Assembly: GCA_963714875.1 (NCBI GenBank) | Contig: CAVQQI010000010.1 | Coordinates: forward strand, 124,001 to 188,000 | Reading direction: 5' to 3' | DNA: 64,000 nucleotides | Origin: JBAOHV01 sp963714875 | Lineage (GTDB): Bacteria; Actinomycetota; Acidimicrobiia; Acidimicrobiales; Microtrichaceae | Part shown: positions 29,722-38,477 of the stretch, piece by piece | Position numbering within the stretch: the first letter of the stretch is position 1 | Layout: every line of letters starts with the position of its first letter | The notes under the pieces: model-generated | Seen by the model: only the letters and a program-made list of their open reading frames with translations | Told to the model about the DNA's origin: nothing | Databases searched by the model: none | Translations under genes and position numbers: made by a program

Positions 29722-30831
29722 TCAGCGGTAGCGGATGACCCCGCGGATGTTGCGTCCCGCGAGCATGTCCTCGAAGCCCTGGTTGATGTCGGCCAGCTCG
29801 TACTCGCGGGTCACCATGCCCGCCAGGTCCAGCTGGCCGCTGCGGTAGAGCTGCATCAGACGGGGGATGTCGGACTGGGGGTTCGCCGAGCCGAAGATGG
29901 TCCCGACGAGCTGCTTCTCCATCAGGGTCAGGTCGACCAGTGACAGGCTGACCTGTGTCTCCGCGACCGAGTGGATGTTGGTCACCACGACGCGGCCGCG
30001 CTTCGCGGTCAGCATCATGATCGGCGCGATCTGCTCGCCGTCGCCCACACCGACGCAGCAGATGACCTTGTCGCACATGCGACCCCAGGTGATGTCCTGG
30101 ATCAGCTCGAAGGCCTCCCCCACGGAGTTGGCGCTGTGGGTGGCGCCGAAGCCGAGGGCCTGCTCACGCTTGTACTCCACCGGGTCGATGGCGATGATGT
30201 TGCGTGCACCGGCGAGTCGCGCTCCCTGCACCGCTGCGGCGCCGATGCCGCCGACGCCGATCACCGCCACGTTGTCGCCGGGGCGGACCTCGGCCGCGTA
30301 GACCGACGAGCCCCACCCGGTGGTGACGCCGCAACCGACCAGGCAGGCGAGCTCCAGCGGGATGTCGTCCTCGATCTTCACGCACGACATCTCGTTCACC
30401 ACGGTGTGGCGACCGAAGGTGCCCAGGCAGACCATCGTGTAGATGTCCTGGCCCCGTGCGTGGTGCCGGGTCGTGCCGTCGAGCTGGGCGCCCACCAGTA
30501 GAGCGGCGCCGTTGTCGCACAGGTTCGAGTGGCCGTCGGCGCACGGCTGGCAGTGCCCGCACGCGGGGACGAAGCTGAACACCACGTGGTCACCGGGAGC
30601 GACACGGGTGACGCCCTCGCCGACCTCCATGACGATGCCCGATCCCTCGTGGCCACCGATCAGCGGCGTCACCGCCGGCAGGTCGCCGGTGCGGGCGTGG
30701 TCGTCGGAGTGGCACAGCCCCGACGCGACCATCTCGACGAGCACCTCACCGGCCTTCGGCGGATCGAGCTCGATCTCCTCGACGCTCCAGGTGCCGCCGG
30801 TCTCCCACAGGATGGCTGCTTCGGTCTTCAT
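29722..30831 (-). CDS. NDMA-dependent-type zinc alcohol dehydrogenase
   Basis: A 369-residue medium-chain dehydrogenase. Catalytic zinc ligands lie in SGLCHSDDH and GGHEGSG; the structural zinc cysteines are CGHCQPCADGHSNLC. The Rossmann motif is GVGGIGAAAVQGA. It resembles the Rxyl_3153 group, nicotinoprotein alcohol dehydrogenases thought to depend on mycofactocin for recycling. No mycofactocin genes occur here. A KstR-like palindrome lies about 70 bases upstream. Confidence 0.88.
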   Translation of the reverse strand: MKTEAAILWETGGTWSVEEIELDPPKAGEVLVEMVASGLCHSDDHARTGDLPAVTPLIGGHEGSGIVMEVGEGVTRVAPGDHVVFSFVPACGHCQPCADGHSNLCDNGAALLVGAQLDGTTRHHARGQDIYTMVCLGTFGRHTVVNEMSCVKIEDDIPLELACLVGCGVTTGWGSSVYAAEVRPGDNVAVIGVGGIGAAAVQGARLAGARNIIAIDPVEYKREQALGFGATHSANSVGEAFELIQDITWGRMCDKVICCVGVGDGEQIAPIMMLTAKRGRVVVTNIHSVAETQVSLSLVDLTLMEKQLVGTIFGSANPQSDIPRLMQLYRSGQLDLAGMVTREYELADINQGFEDMLAGRNIRGVIRYR

Positions 30832-30897
30832 CGTGTCCCCCTGACAGTGCGCCGCCGCCCCTGATCGGCGGTGCGACGGGAGCAGACTACGTGCAAC

Positions 30898-30911
30898 GAG
30901 AACGCGTTCCA
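30898..30911. promoter_or_regulatory. KstR/TetR-like operator upstream of alcohol dehydrogenase
   Basis: GAGAACGCGTTCCA contains the perfect palindrome GAACGCGTTC and matches the mycobacterial KstR motif (TAGAACACGTTCTA) at 12 of 14 positions if the central pair is taken as free. It lies 67 bases before the dehydrogenase start. A TetR-family regulator is plausible; its identity is unknown. Confidence 0.4.
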
Positions 30912-30946
30912 GAAACCATGACCGTCGCGGGAGGGGCGCCCCGGCG

Positions 30947-31525
30947 TCAGGTTCCCGTGCCGACCGGCACGATCCCCAGATCGCGGTAGGTGAACACCGG
31001 CAGGTAGGGCACCGAGTGCTGGGCGAAGTAGGTCGCCGCGATGTCGCTGCGGTCGACCAGCGTCACTGCTGCGACGACGACGGCGCCGGTGTCGAGCACC
31101 TTCTGGTGGGCCTGTTGGATCGATCCGCCGGTGGTGACGATGTCGTCGACGAGCAGCACGCGGCTGCCGGCACCGAGCGCCGCGCCCTCGACCAGGCGAT
31201 CCGTGCCGCGGCCCTTCGGCTGCTTGCGCACGACGAACCAGCGGTGATCGTCGGCCAGCGCAGTGACGATCCCGTGGGCGAACTGGTCCGCCCCCAGCGT
31301 CAGGCCGCCGACCGCGTCCCACTCGATGCCGGCGGCAGCGACCGATGCCGCGATGACCTCGCACGCCAGACGCAGGTCAGCGCCGCGGGCCAGACCGGCC
31401 TTGGCATCGATGAAGTCGCGACTCAGCTCGCCCGAGGACAGCTCGCGTGGTTCGTCGAACTGGATCAGCGCCGTGGAGCGGACCACGTCGAGCAGGCGTG
31501 CACGGTCGGCGTTCGCAGCGGACAT
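30947..31525 (-). CDS. pyrE: Orotate phosphoribosyltransferase-like protein
   Basis: A 192-residue PRTase. The PRPP-binding signature VLLVDDIVTTGGS lies at about residues 123-135, and RKQPKGRGTDRLVEG fits the OPRT hood. It would form OMP from orotate in pyrimidine synthesis. ATG 31525 was chosen over the longer frame because it begins a proper N-terminal helix. It stands alone, not with other pyr genes, so another PRTase role is possible. Confidence 0.78.
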   Translation of the reverse strand: MSAANADRARLLDVVRSTALIQFDEPRELSSGELSRDFIDAKAGLARGADLRLACEVIAASVAAAGIEWDAVGGLTLGADQFAHGIVTALADDHRWFVVRKQPKGRGTDRLVEGAALGAGSRVLLVDDIVTTGGSIQQAHQKVLDTGAVVVAAVTLVDRSDIAATYFAQHSVPYLPVFTYRDLGIVPVGTGT

Positions 31526-31629
31526 GGAGCCGAGCGTAGACCCGCGTGGTGTCGACCCGGACCGCCCCCGACCGGTCCCGTTGTCGGCGCTCCGCCGGTT
31601 CTGTACCGGCCCTGTGTGCGCAGTTGCGG

Positions 31630-32085
31630 TCAGTCCTTCGCGCGTTTGCGGCGGTGGTGCGCCGGTGAGGTGGGCGTGGCGGTGGTGACCGAGGCGTTGT
31701 CCAGGTCGAACACGAAGCGTGTTCCCTCGCGTCGCAGGCGGGCGATGGGGGAGTCGGGCACGGCGCGGTCGGTGACCACCACGACCGAGGTGCCGTCTCG
31801 GGCGCCCCGACGAACGGCCTGCGCGATGAACCCCACGTGGCCGCCACGGGCGCCCGCAGGCGCCAGCACGATCCGCTGGTGGTTGATCTCCTCGTCGAGC
31901 AGCGTCTGGTCCGCGCTCGACAACGCCCACTTCAGCGCAGGGTCGCCGACGATCGCGACGGTCGACCCCGGCGCCTGTGCCCGGAGGTCGGCCACCGCTG
32001 CGTTGAGTTGGTCGAACGACGGTGTCACCCGTCGCCACCCGGCCACGGTGTCGGCATCCACGATCACCACGTCGGGGTCCGTCAT
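31630..32085 (-). CDS. Hypothetical PIN/NYN-like protein
   Basis: A 151-residue protein. The N-terminus VVIVDADTVAGW followed by VAIVGDPALKW, a central HQRIVLAPAGARGGHVGF and SVVVVTDRAVPDSP gives alternating strands and helices with spaced aspartates. This resembles a NYN/PIN nuclease fold, but the acidic set is not clearly complete. The C-terminal tail is basic (HHRRKRAKD). ATG 32085 starts the conserved part. The role is unknown. Confidence 0.5.
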   Translation of the reverse strand: MTDPDVVIVDADTVAGWRRVTPSFDQLNAAVADLRAQAPGSTVAIVGDPALKWALSSADQTLLDEEINHQRIVLAPAGARGGHVGFIAQAVRRGARDGTSVVVVTDRAVPDSPIARLRREGTRFVFDLDNASVTTATPTSPAHHRRKRAKD

Positions 32086-32107
32086 CGGGGGAACGCTACC
32101 GCTCCGA

Positions 32108-33283
32108 TCAGGTCGGCACTTCGGGCTGGTGCGGCGCGGGCTGCACCGAGGACGACGGGAAGTCCTGCAGTTGCCCGACCGGCTCGGCATCCCAGTCGGT
32201 GAAGGTCAGCGGCGAGCGGGCGTAGGCCAGGAGCAACCGGCTGAGTGCCACCAGGCCAGCGACGTGTGTGCGTTCGTGGCCGTGGGTGCCGTCGACGCCG
32301 ACGCCGATGAGCGCCGCGCGGGTCGCAGCACCGGCTTCGAGTGCTGCTGCAGCGTCCGAGCGGTAGTGGTCGAACACGTCGCGTTCGTGGGGGACCTCGT
32401 GCGCGCGGCACAGCGCGAGCAGCCGGCGGGTCAGGTGGTAGTCGAAGGGCCCCGCCGAGTCCTGCATGGCCACGGTGACCGCGTCCTCACGCGACGTCTG
32501 TCCGGGGGCGACCACCGCGGTGTCGAGCGAGACCAGTTCGGCGACGTCGCCGTGGAGTCCGTGCGAGGCGCCGATGCCCACCTCCTCGGAGACGGTGATG
32601 AGCACGTGGAGCGGCACGTCGAGCCTGGTGAGATCGGGACCGAGCACGGTCAGCACCTCGAGGAGTGCCGCCACCGCGGCCTTGTCGTCCAGGTGGCGGG
32701 AGACGATGAACCCGCTCGGCGTGATCGTCGGCTGTGCGTGGAACGCGACGTGGTCGCCCACGTGGATCCCGAGCGCTCGGACATCTGCCGCGGTGAACAC
32801 CAGTTCGTCGAGTCGCAGCTCGACGTGGTCCCAGCCGACGCCCTGGGTGTCGACCTCGTCCGCGTACCGGTGGCCGCTGGCCTTGAGCGGCAGGATGGTG
32901 CCCGAGAACGACTTGTTCGGTTGGTCGATGAACACCGTCGTCCGGCATCCCTCGGCGAAGCGGGCGCTGTGCGTGCCGATCTGGGAGAGCTTGAGTCGTC
33001 CGTTCGGCTTGATCTCCCTCACGATCGCCCCGATGGTGTCGGCGTGCGCCACCAGCGCCCGTGCGGGTCCGCCGGTCGAGCCGACGGGTTCGACCGAGAT
33101 CGCGCCGCGACGGGTGAGCTCGGGGGTGAATCCCATGTCGACGAGGAGGTCGCCGAGGACCTGGACGACCTCGTCGGTGCGACCCGATGGACTGGGGATG
33201 CCCACGAGGCGCAGCAGCGTGGAGCACATCCGGTCGACGTCGAGCCCTTCGACGGTCCGACCCCAGCGTTCCTGGGTGCTCAT
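32108..33283 (-). CDS. M42-family peptidase of the NAGGN osmoprotectant operon
   Basis: A 391-residue metallopeptidase. M42/M20-type motifs are LVAHADTIGA (first metal ligand), SRHLDDKAAVAALL (bridging Asp), SEEVGIGA (catalytic Glu) and LDTAVVAPGQ. It falls with the peptidases found only with N-acetylglutaminylglutamine amide genes, and probably trims or degrades that dipeptide. Its ATG overlaps the preceding synthetase stop (ATGA). The open frame extends upstream to 34135, antiphase to that gene, and is not used. Confidence 0.85.
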   Translation of the reverse strand: MSTQERWGRTVEGLDVDRMCSTLLRLVGIPSPSGRTDEVVQVLGDLLVDMGFTPELTRRGAISVEPVGSTGGPARALVAHADTIGAIVREIKPNGRLKLSQIGTHSARFAEGCRTTVFIDQPNKSFSGTILPLKASGHRYADEVDTQGVGWDHVELRLDELVFTAADVRALGIHVGDHVAFHAQPTITPSGFIVSRHLDDKAAVAALLEVLTVLGPDLTRLDVPLHVLITVSEEVGIGASHGLHGDVAELVSLDTAVVAPGQTSREDAVTVAMQDSAGPFDYHLTRRLLALCRAHEVPHERDVFDHYRSDAAAALEAGAATRAALIGVGVDGTHGHERTHVAGLVALSRLLLAYARSPLTFTDWDAEPVGQLQDFPSSSVQPAPHQPEVPT

Positions 33284-35022
33284 CGGTCGCGCCGCAGGTT
33301 GGGGAACAGCAGGTCGATGAACGCCTCGGCGGTCGGCCGGGGTTCGTGGTTGGCAAGTCCTGGTCGTTCGTTCGCCTCGATGATGACGTACTCCGCTTCG
33401 TTCAGGTCGGGGACCAGCAGATCGATGCCGGTCACGGGGATGTCGAGCGCGTCGGCTGCAGCCACCGCGGCTGCAGCGTGGGCGGGATGGAGATCGTCGG
33501 TCACGTCGTGGATCGTTCCACCGGTGTGCAGGTTCGCGGTGGCACACACCTCCACCCGGCGTCCCGGGGTCAACACCGTGGCGGGAGTGAGTCCCTGCTC
33601 GGCGAGCAGCGCGAGGGTCGCGTCGTCGACGGAGATCACGGATTCGCCGCCGGTGGCCGCGGCCCGCCGCCGGCTCTGCACCTCGATCAGTTCGGCGATC
33701 GTGTGGCGACCGTCGCCGACCACCGCTGCGGGCCGTCGGACTGCTGCGGCGACCACCCGGTGGTCGATCACCAGCACTCGCAGGTCCTCTCCCGGACAGC
33801 GCCGTTCGATCAGGACGTCGGGGCAGACCGATCGGGCCCGGTCGATCGCGGACGACAGGGCGGCCTCGTCGGTGATCCCGACGGTGATGCCGATGCCCTG
33901 CTCGCCCCGGGCGGGCTTCACCACGACCTCGCCCAACTGGCGCAGCACCTCGACGTCGGCCTCGTCTCCGGTCGCGATCGCGCCGTCCGGGATCGCCAGG
34001 CCCGCTCGGTGCAGCACCCGGCGGGTGACCCGTTTGTCGTCGCACCGGCTCATCGCGATCGCCGAGGTCAGCTCGGACAGCGACTCGCGGGTCACGACGC
34101 TGCGCCCGCCGTAGGTGAGTCGGAGCTCGCCCCACCCGGCGTCGATCACCTCGACCTCCACGCCGCGCAGGAGTGCCTCGTCCGCGATCAGACGCGCATA
34201 GGGGTTGAGGTCCTCCAACCCGGCGATGCTGTCCGCGACGAACAGTGGTTCGTTGATCGGGTTCTTGCGTTTCACGCAGAACACGGGCACGCGCCGGAAC
34301 CCGAGCTTCTCGTAGAGGCGGAGTGCCGGCAGGTTGTCGTGCATCACCGACAGGTCCATGAAGCGCCGACCCTTGTCGGCCAGGTGGCGGATCAGCCAGC
34401 GGGTGAGCGCCTCACCCACCCCCGGCCGGGAGGTGAGCGGGTCCACCGCCAGGCACCACAGCGACGAGCCCTTCTCGGGGTCGTCGAAGGCGGCGACGTG
34501 GTCGACGCCCATGACGGTGCCGATGATCTGCCCGGTCGCCTCGTCCTCGGCGACGAGGTAGATGAGCGACTCGTCGTCACTTCTCGACCAGATGTGGCCG
34601 TCGGGTGCGGGCACCATGCCGTTGCGGTGGTAGAGCAGGTTCACCGCTTCGGCATCCGCCGGGGACTCGATCCGGCGCACCCGGACACCCAGGATGTGAC
34701 GCGGCTCGGGCAGATCGTGGCGGAGGTCGATCCGATAGGTGTGCGAAGGGTCGATGAACAACTCGTTGGGAGCAGACCTGACCACCACGTGGGGTTCGGC
34801 GGCGTAGAGGCAGATGTCGCGCGAACCGGGCTTCTCGGCGCGCATGATCTCTGCGAGGTCCACCGGGTCGTCGAAGGTCTGGCCGAACACCAGTCGCCCC
34901 CAGCCGCAGTCGACGACCGCGTTGTCGTCGCGGTGCTCCGCGAGCGGGGGTGCCAGTTCTCCCCAGGCAGTCCGGGCGAGATCGTCCAGGTGGCTCTCGA
35001 GGTCGTCCTGGGCCGAGCTCAC
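33280..35022 (-). CDS. ngg: N-acetylglutaminylglutamine synthetase (GNAT plus ATP-grasp)
   Basis: A 580-residue fusion. Residues about 90-240 form a GNAT acetyltransferase (LAVDPLTSRPGVGEALTRWLIRHL; ALRLYEKLGFRRV). Residues about 285-575 form an ATP-grasp ligase (VVKPARGEQGIGITVG; LIERRCPGEDLRVLVID; GIDLLVPD). Together they acetylate glutamine and couple a second glutamine, the first steps to N-acetylglutaminylglutamine amide. GTG 35022 overlaps the amidotransferase stop (GTGA). The domain order matches the known family. Confidence 0.9.
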   Translation of the reverse strand: MSSAQDDLESHLDDLARTAWGELAPPLAEHRDDNAVVDCGWGRLVFGQTFDDPVDLAEIMRAEKPGSRDICLYAAEPHVVVRSAPNELFIDPSHTYRIDLRHDLPEPRHILGVRVRRIESPADAEAVNLLYHRNGMVPAPDGHIWSRSDDESLIYLVAEDEATGQIIGTVMGVDHVAAFDDPEKGSSLWCLAVDPLTSRPGVGEALTRWLIRHLADKGRRFMDLSVMHDNLPALRLYEKLGFRRVPVFCVKRKNPINEPLFVADSIAGLEDLNPYARLIADEALLRGVEVEVIDAGWGELRLTYGGRSVVTRESLSELTSAIAMSRCDDKRVTRRVLHRAGLAIPDGAIATGDEADVEVLRQLGEVVVKPARGEQGIGITVGITDEAALSSAIDRARSVCPDVLIERRCPGEDLRVLVIDHRVVAAAVRRPAAVVGDGRHTIAELIEVQSRRRAAATGGESVISVDDATLALLAEQGLTPATVLTPGRRVEVCATANLHTGGTIHDVTDDLHPAHAAAAVAAADALDIPVTGIDLLVPDLNEAEYVIIEANERPGLANHEPRPTAEAFIDLLFPNLRRDR

Positions 35023-36797
35023 AGGTCGTGCTCCTGCAGCCACAGCTCCAGCAGCGCCACCTGCCAGAGTGGGTTGCCCTTCAACGGCGTGAGCGAACCG
35101 TTCGGATCGGCCAACAGTGCCTCGACCGCGTCGGTGCGGAACAGTCCTCGCTCCTTCGCCACCGGTGATCGCAGCGCGTCGGCGACCATGTCCAGCACCG
35201 GTCCCTCGAGGTGGCTGAGCGCCGGCACCGGGAAGTAGCCCTTGGGTCGATCGATGACTGCGGCGGGCAGCACCGATCGAGCGGCGTCCTTGAGCACCCC
35301 CTTGCCGTCGTGGGCCAGCTTGAGCTCTGCGGGACAGCTCGCCGCCAGCTCGACCAGCTCGTGGTCGAGGAAGGGAACCCGGGCCTCGAGCCCGTGGTCC
35401 ATGGTCATGTTGTCCACGCGCTTGACGGGGTCGTCGATGAGCATCACCTGGGTGTCCAGCCGCAGCGCTCGATCCACCACACGACCACCGCCGGGGCGGG
35501 CGAAGTGCCGTGCGACGAAGTCGCGGCTGACGTCGCGGTCCACCAGGTGGTCGGCGTCGACGAGCGCAGCCATCTCGTCGTGGTGTCGGTCGAAGAACAC
35601 CTCCGCGTAGTCGTCCACCCCGGAACCCCGGACATCGGCGAGCGGTGGGTACCAGCGGTACCCCGCGAAGACCTCGTCGGCCCCCTGACCCGACTGCACC
35701 ACCTTGACGTGGCGGGCGACCTCCTGGCTGAGGAGATGGAACGCGACGACGTCGTGACTGACCATGGGCTCGCTCATCGCTGCGATGGCACCCGTGAGCG
35801 CGTCGGGCAGGTCGAACGACGGGATGCGCAGCTGGTGGTGCTCGGTGTGGAAGGTCGCCGCGACCAGGTCCGAGTAGCGGAACTCGTCACCCTCGATGTC
35901 GCCATGGGACTCGAACCCGATGCTGAAGGTCTGGAGGCTCTCCTGGCCACCCTCGGCGAGCAGCGCCGTGATCAGGCTCGAGTCGAGCCCTCCCGAGAGC
36001 AGGACCCCCACCGGCACGTCCGCGACCTGACGTCGCTGTACCGCCAGGCGAAGCGCGTCCAGGACGGCCTCACGCCAGTCCTCGGCGGTCATGTCGGGGC
36101 GGGGCGGAGCACCGTCGAAGTCCAGGTCCCAGTAGCGGCGGCTGGTCCGGGTGCCGTCGGCAGCGATCCGCAGGATGGTCGCCGGCTCCAGCCGGCGGAC
36201 CTCGGCGAGGATCGTGCGGGGCGCGGGGACGACGGAGTGGAAGGTCAGGTAGTGGTGCAGTGCGACGGGGTCGATGGTGGACGCGACGCCGCCACCTGCG
36301 AGCAGCGCCGGCAGCGTCGAGGCGAAGCGGACGCGGCCGCCGCGTTCGTGCAGGTACAGGGGCTTGATGCCCAAGCGGTCCCGCACCAGCACCACCTCGT
36401 CGGTGTGGTGGTCCACCAGGGCGAACGCGAACATGCCCTGGAGCCGCTCGAGCAGCCCTTCACCCCATTCGCGCCAGCCCTTGACGAGCACCTCGGTGTC
36501 ACCGCTGGAGCTGAAGTCGTGTCCAGCGCGCACCAGCTCGGCCCGGAGCTCCGGGTAGTTGTAGATGCACCCGTTGAACACGATCGTGAGTCCCAGCTGC
36601 TCATCGACCATCGGCTGGGCTGCGCGGTCGGACAGGTCGATGACCTTGAGGCGGCGATGACCGAGCGCCACCCGCTCTCGTGCCCACGTCCCCGACCCGT
36701 CGGGCCCCCTGGGGGTGAGCACGTCGGTCATGCGCTCCACGGCTCGTCGGTCGGGCAGGTGACGGGGGGCGGCGATCTCGCCGGCGAATCCGCACAT
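35019..36797 (-). CDS. Asparagine-synthase-like amidotransferase for NAGGN
   Basis: A 592-residue enzyme. Cys2 of MCGFAGEIAA is the glutaminase nucleophile. The synthase domain has the pyrophosphate loop LLSGGLDSSLITALL near residue 265 and later GQGADEVFAGY and DHGLEARVPFLDHELVELA. Alone it would be called AsnB; the coupled GNAT/ATP-grasp and M42 genes make the N-acetylglutaminylglutamine amidotransferase the better call. It is the first gene of the three-gene operon, so the promoter lies in 36798-36982. Confidence 0.9.
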   Translation of the reverse strand: MCGFAGEIAAPRHLPDRRAVERMTDVLTPRGPDGSGTWARERVALGHRRLKVIDLSDRAAQPMVDEQLGLTIVFNGCIYNYPELRAELVRAGHDFSSSGDTEVLVKGWREWGEGLLERLQGMFAFALVDHHTDEVVLVRDRLGIKPLYLHERGGRVRFASTLPALLAGGGVASTIDPVALHHYLTFHSVVPAPRTILAEVRRLEPATILRIAADGTRTSRRYWDLDFDGAPPRPDMTAEDWREAVLDALRLAVQRRQVADVPVGVLLSGGLDSSLITALLAEGGQESLQTFSIGFESHGDIEGDEFRYSDLVAATFHTEHHQLRIPSFDLPDALTGAIAAMSEPMVSHDVVAFHLLSQEVARHVKVVQSGQGADEVFAGYRWYPPLADVRGSGVDDYAEVFFDRHHDEMAALVDADHLVDRDVSRDFVARHFARPGGGRVVDRALRLDTQVMLIDDPVKRVDNMTMDHGLEARVPFLDHELVELAASCPAELKLAHDGKGVLKDAARSVLPAAVIDRPKGYFPVPALSHLEGPVLDMVADALRSPVAKERGLFRTDAVEALLADPNGSLTPLKGNPLWQVALLELWLQEHDL

Positions 36798-36982
36798 GTC
36801 GAATCACATCCTCGGGCTCGGACAACGATAGCAACCGGTCCCGGCGTCCCAGCAGCGTGGCCGACCACCCGCGGCCGCCGGCGTCCCCGGTGCGAGCTGT
36901 CCCCGAGGTGGCATCACTCGTGGGTGTCACACCGGCGAGCGAGAATGCAGTGGTGGCCGGTCAGCGGCCCGAAGGAGTCGTC

Positions 36983-37207
36983 ATGGCGTTCGGACAGGCA
37001 TCAGGGCCACCAGCTGGAGCACGGCAGGTGGAGCGGATCGAGGAACTGCTCGCGCGGGCGGGTTTCGACTCCGTTCGAGAAGCACGCCATCCCTACGGCC
37101 TCACCCAACGTCAGGCCGGCGGCAAGTTCACGATCGCCGAGGCCGACCTGCTCATCGAACGGCTGGAAGCAGCAGAGCTGGTCCAGCAGGGCGACGACCG
37201 ATACTGA
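36983..37207 (+). CDS. 74-residue hypothetical protein
   Basis: A small soluble protein divergent from the osmoprotectant operon. ATG 36983 has AAGGAG six bases upstream. The sequence has a Gly/Pro-rich start and then two helices (ARQVERIEELLARAGFDSVREA; AEADLLIERLEAAELVQQ) around a conserved-looking GLTQRQAGGKFT. I do not recognise a family. The next small gene starts eight bases after its stop, so they are probably co-transcribed. Confidence 0.65.
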   Translation: MAFGQASGPPAGARQVERIEELLARAGFDSVREARHPYGLTQRQAGGKFTIAEADLLIERLEAAELVQQGDDRY

Positions 37208-37214
37208 CGCGGCG

Positions 37215-37430
37215 ATGGCCGGACCGGGTGGGCCGACGCAAGGTTCGGCCGGAGTGGCACGACGCCCCGACAAGGCGACCACGCTGCGGGCAGCGGGGCA
37301 CACGTCTGCAGCGGCGGAGCGTCCGCAGCGCAAGGCCCAGGTGCTGTCCTCGTTCGACGATGATGTGCTCGTCGCCGAGCTCGAACGACGTGGCTGGTGC
37401 TGCATCCCTCCGGTGTCGATCGAGGAGTAG
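37215..37430 (+). CDS. 71-residue hypothetical protein
   Basis: A short protein with a variable, basic N-terminal half and a tighter C-terminus (VLSSFDDDVLVAELERRGWCCIPPVSIEE), which looks like a conserved motif with a Cys-Cys pair. ATG 37215 follows the 36983 gene closely. It ends 61 bases before the convergent aldo-keto reductase. Function unknown. Confidence 0.6.
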   Translation: MAGPGGPTQGSAGVARRPDKATTLRAAGHTSAAAERPQRKAQVLSSFDDDVLVAELERRGWCCIPPVSIEE

Positions 37431-37491
37431 TCCGTCCCGGCGGTGCGGTCGGCGGGGCGCGGCTTGACGGCTGGGCGGCGGGTTGGCGGGT

Positions 37492-38475
37492 TCAGCCGTG
37501 CTGCCAGACGCGCTGGGCGATCGTACGGGTGCCCTCGAGGGCCACGCGATCGAGTGCTGCGGCGTCGTCAGGGTCGAGCGACCATCCGAGCGCACCGGCG
37601 TTCTGTGTCGCCTGCTCGGCGTTCTTGGCTCCCGGGATGGGCACGGCGCCCTTGTCCATGATCCACCGCAGTGCCACCTGGCTCGGGGTTCGGTTGCCGT
37701 TGGCCTCGCCGATGCGCCGCAGTTCGGCCACGATCAGGTCCACCTGCTCCATCGGGTGTGCGGAGAAGGTGCGCCGCCCCGGCGGAGGGTTCGCGGCGGA
37801 GTACTTGCCCGTGAGGCGGCCCTGACCGATCGGTGAGTAGGCCAGGGGCACGACGCCGAGCTGTCGGCACGCGGCGAGCAGCCCGACGGACTCCGGGCGA
37901 CGTCGCAGCGGCGAGTACTCGATCTGGTTCGACGCCAGTGACAGTCCGCGCTCGGCGAGCGCGGCGTGCATCGAACGCATCTCCCGTACCGAGTAGTTCG
38001 ACACCCCCACCGCCGCCACCAGGCCCTCCTGGTGGGCCTCGGCCAGGGCTTCGGCCAGCGCCGCGTGGGACCGCAGGCTCACCGGACCGTGCAGCTGGTA
38101 CAGGTCGATCCGGTCGATGCCCAGACGCTCGATCGATCCCTGCGCCGCTGCCCGCAGCGCTCCGCGCACGTTCAGCTTCCACGGCGACGGCATGAACTTC
38201 GTGGCGATCACCAGCTGGTCGCGCACCGCGGGATCAGCTGCCAGCCGTCGACCGATGATGCGTTCGCTCTCGCCGTCGCCGTAGACCTCGGCGGTGTCGA
38301 ACAGCGTCACCCCCGACTCGATCGAGGCGTCCCAGGCCGCGGCGATGGTGGACTCGTCGAGCCCGGCGTCGTAGCCGCCCATCCCCCAGGTCGAGCGGTC
38401 GCCCCAGGCCCAGGTCCCCACACCGAGTGGCGCGCAGCTGCGTTCGCATCCCTTGAACTGGACGGTGTCGCCCAC
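37492..38475 (-). CDS. Aldo/keto reductase
   Basis: A 327-residue NADPH-dependent oxidoreductase with a TIM-barrel pattern. The catalytic tetrad is present: D in FDTAEVYGDG, Y in the same segment, K in IATKFMP and H in YQLHGP. C-terminal cofactor residues are IPGAKNAEQATQN. GTG 38475 starts two bases after the stop of the SnoaL-like gene, so the two are in one unit. The substrate is unknown. Confidence 0.9.
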   Translation of the reverse strand: MGDTVQFKGCERSCAPLGVGTWAWGDRSTWGMGGYDAGLDESTIAAAWDASIESGVTLFDTAEVYGDGESERIIGRRLAADPAVRDQLVIATKFMPSPWKLNVRGALRAAAQGSIERLGIDRIDLYQLHGPVSLRSHAALAEALAEAHQEGLVAAVGVSNYSVREMRSMHAALAERGLSLASNQIEYSPLRRRPESVGLLAACRQLGVVPLAYSPIGQGRLTGKYSAANPPPGRRTFSAHPMEQVDLIVAELRRIGEANGNRTPSQVALRWIMDKGAVPIPGAKNAEQATQNAGALGWSLDPDDAAALDRVALEGTRTIAQRVWQHG

Positions 38476-38477
38476 GG

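Noticed and set aside
31016..34114. A 1032-residue plus-strand open frame
   Set aside because: It is antisense to the pyrE-like, PIN-like, M42 and synthetase genes, is rich in His/Arg/Gln, and has no domain.
35211..37430. A 739-residue plus-strand open frame
   Set aside because: Most of it is antisense to the amidotransferase. Only the last 71 codons (from 37215) look like a real gene.
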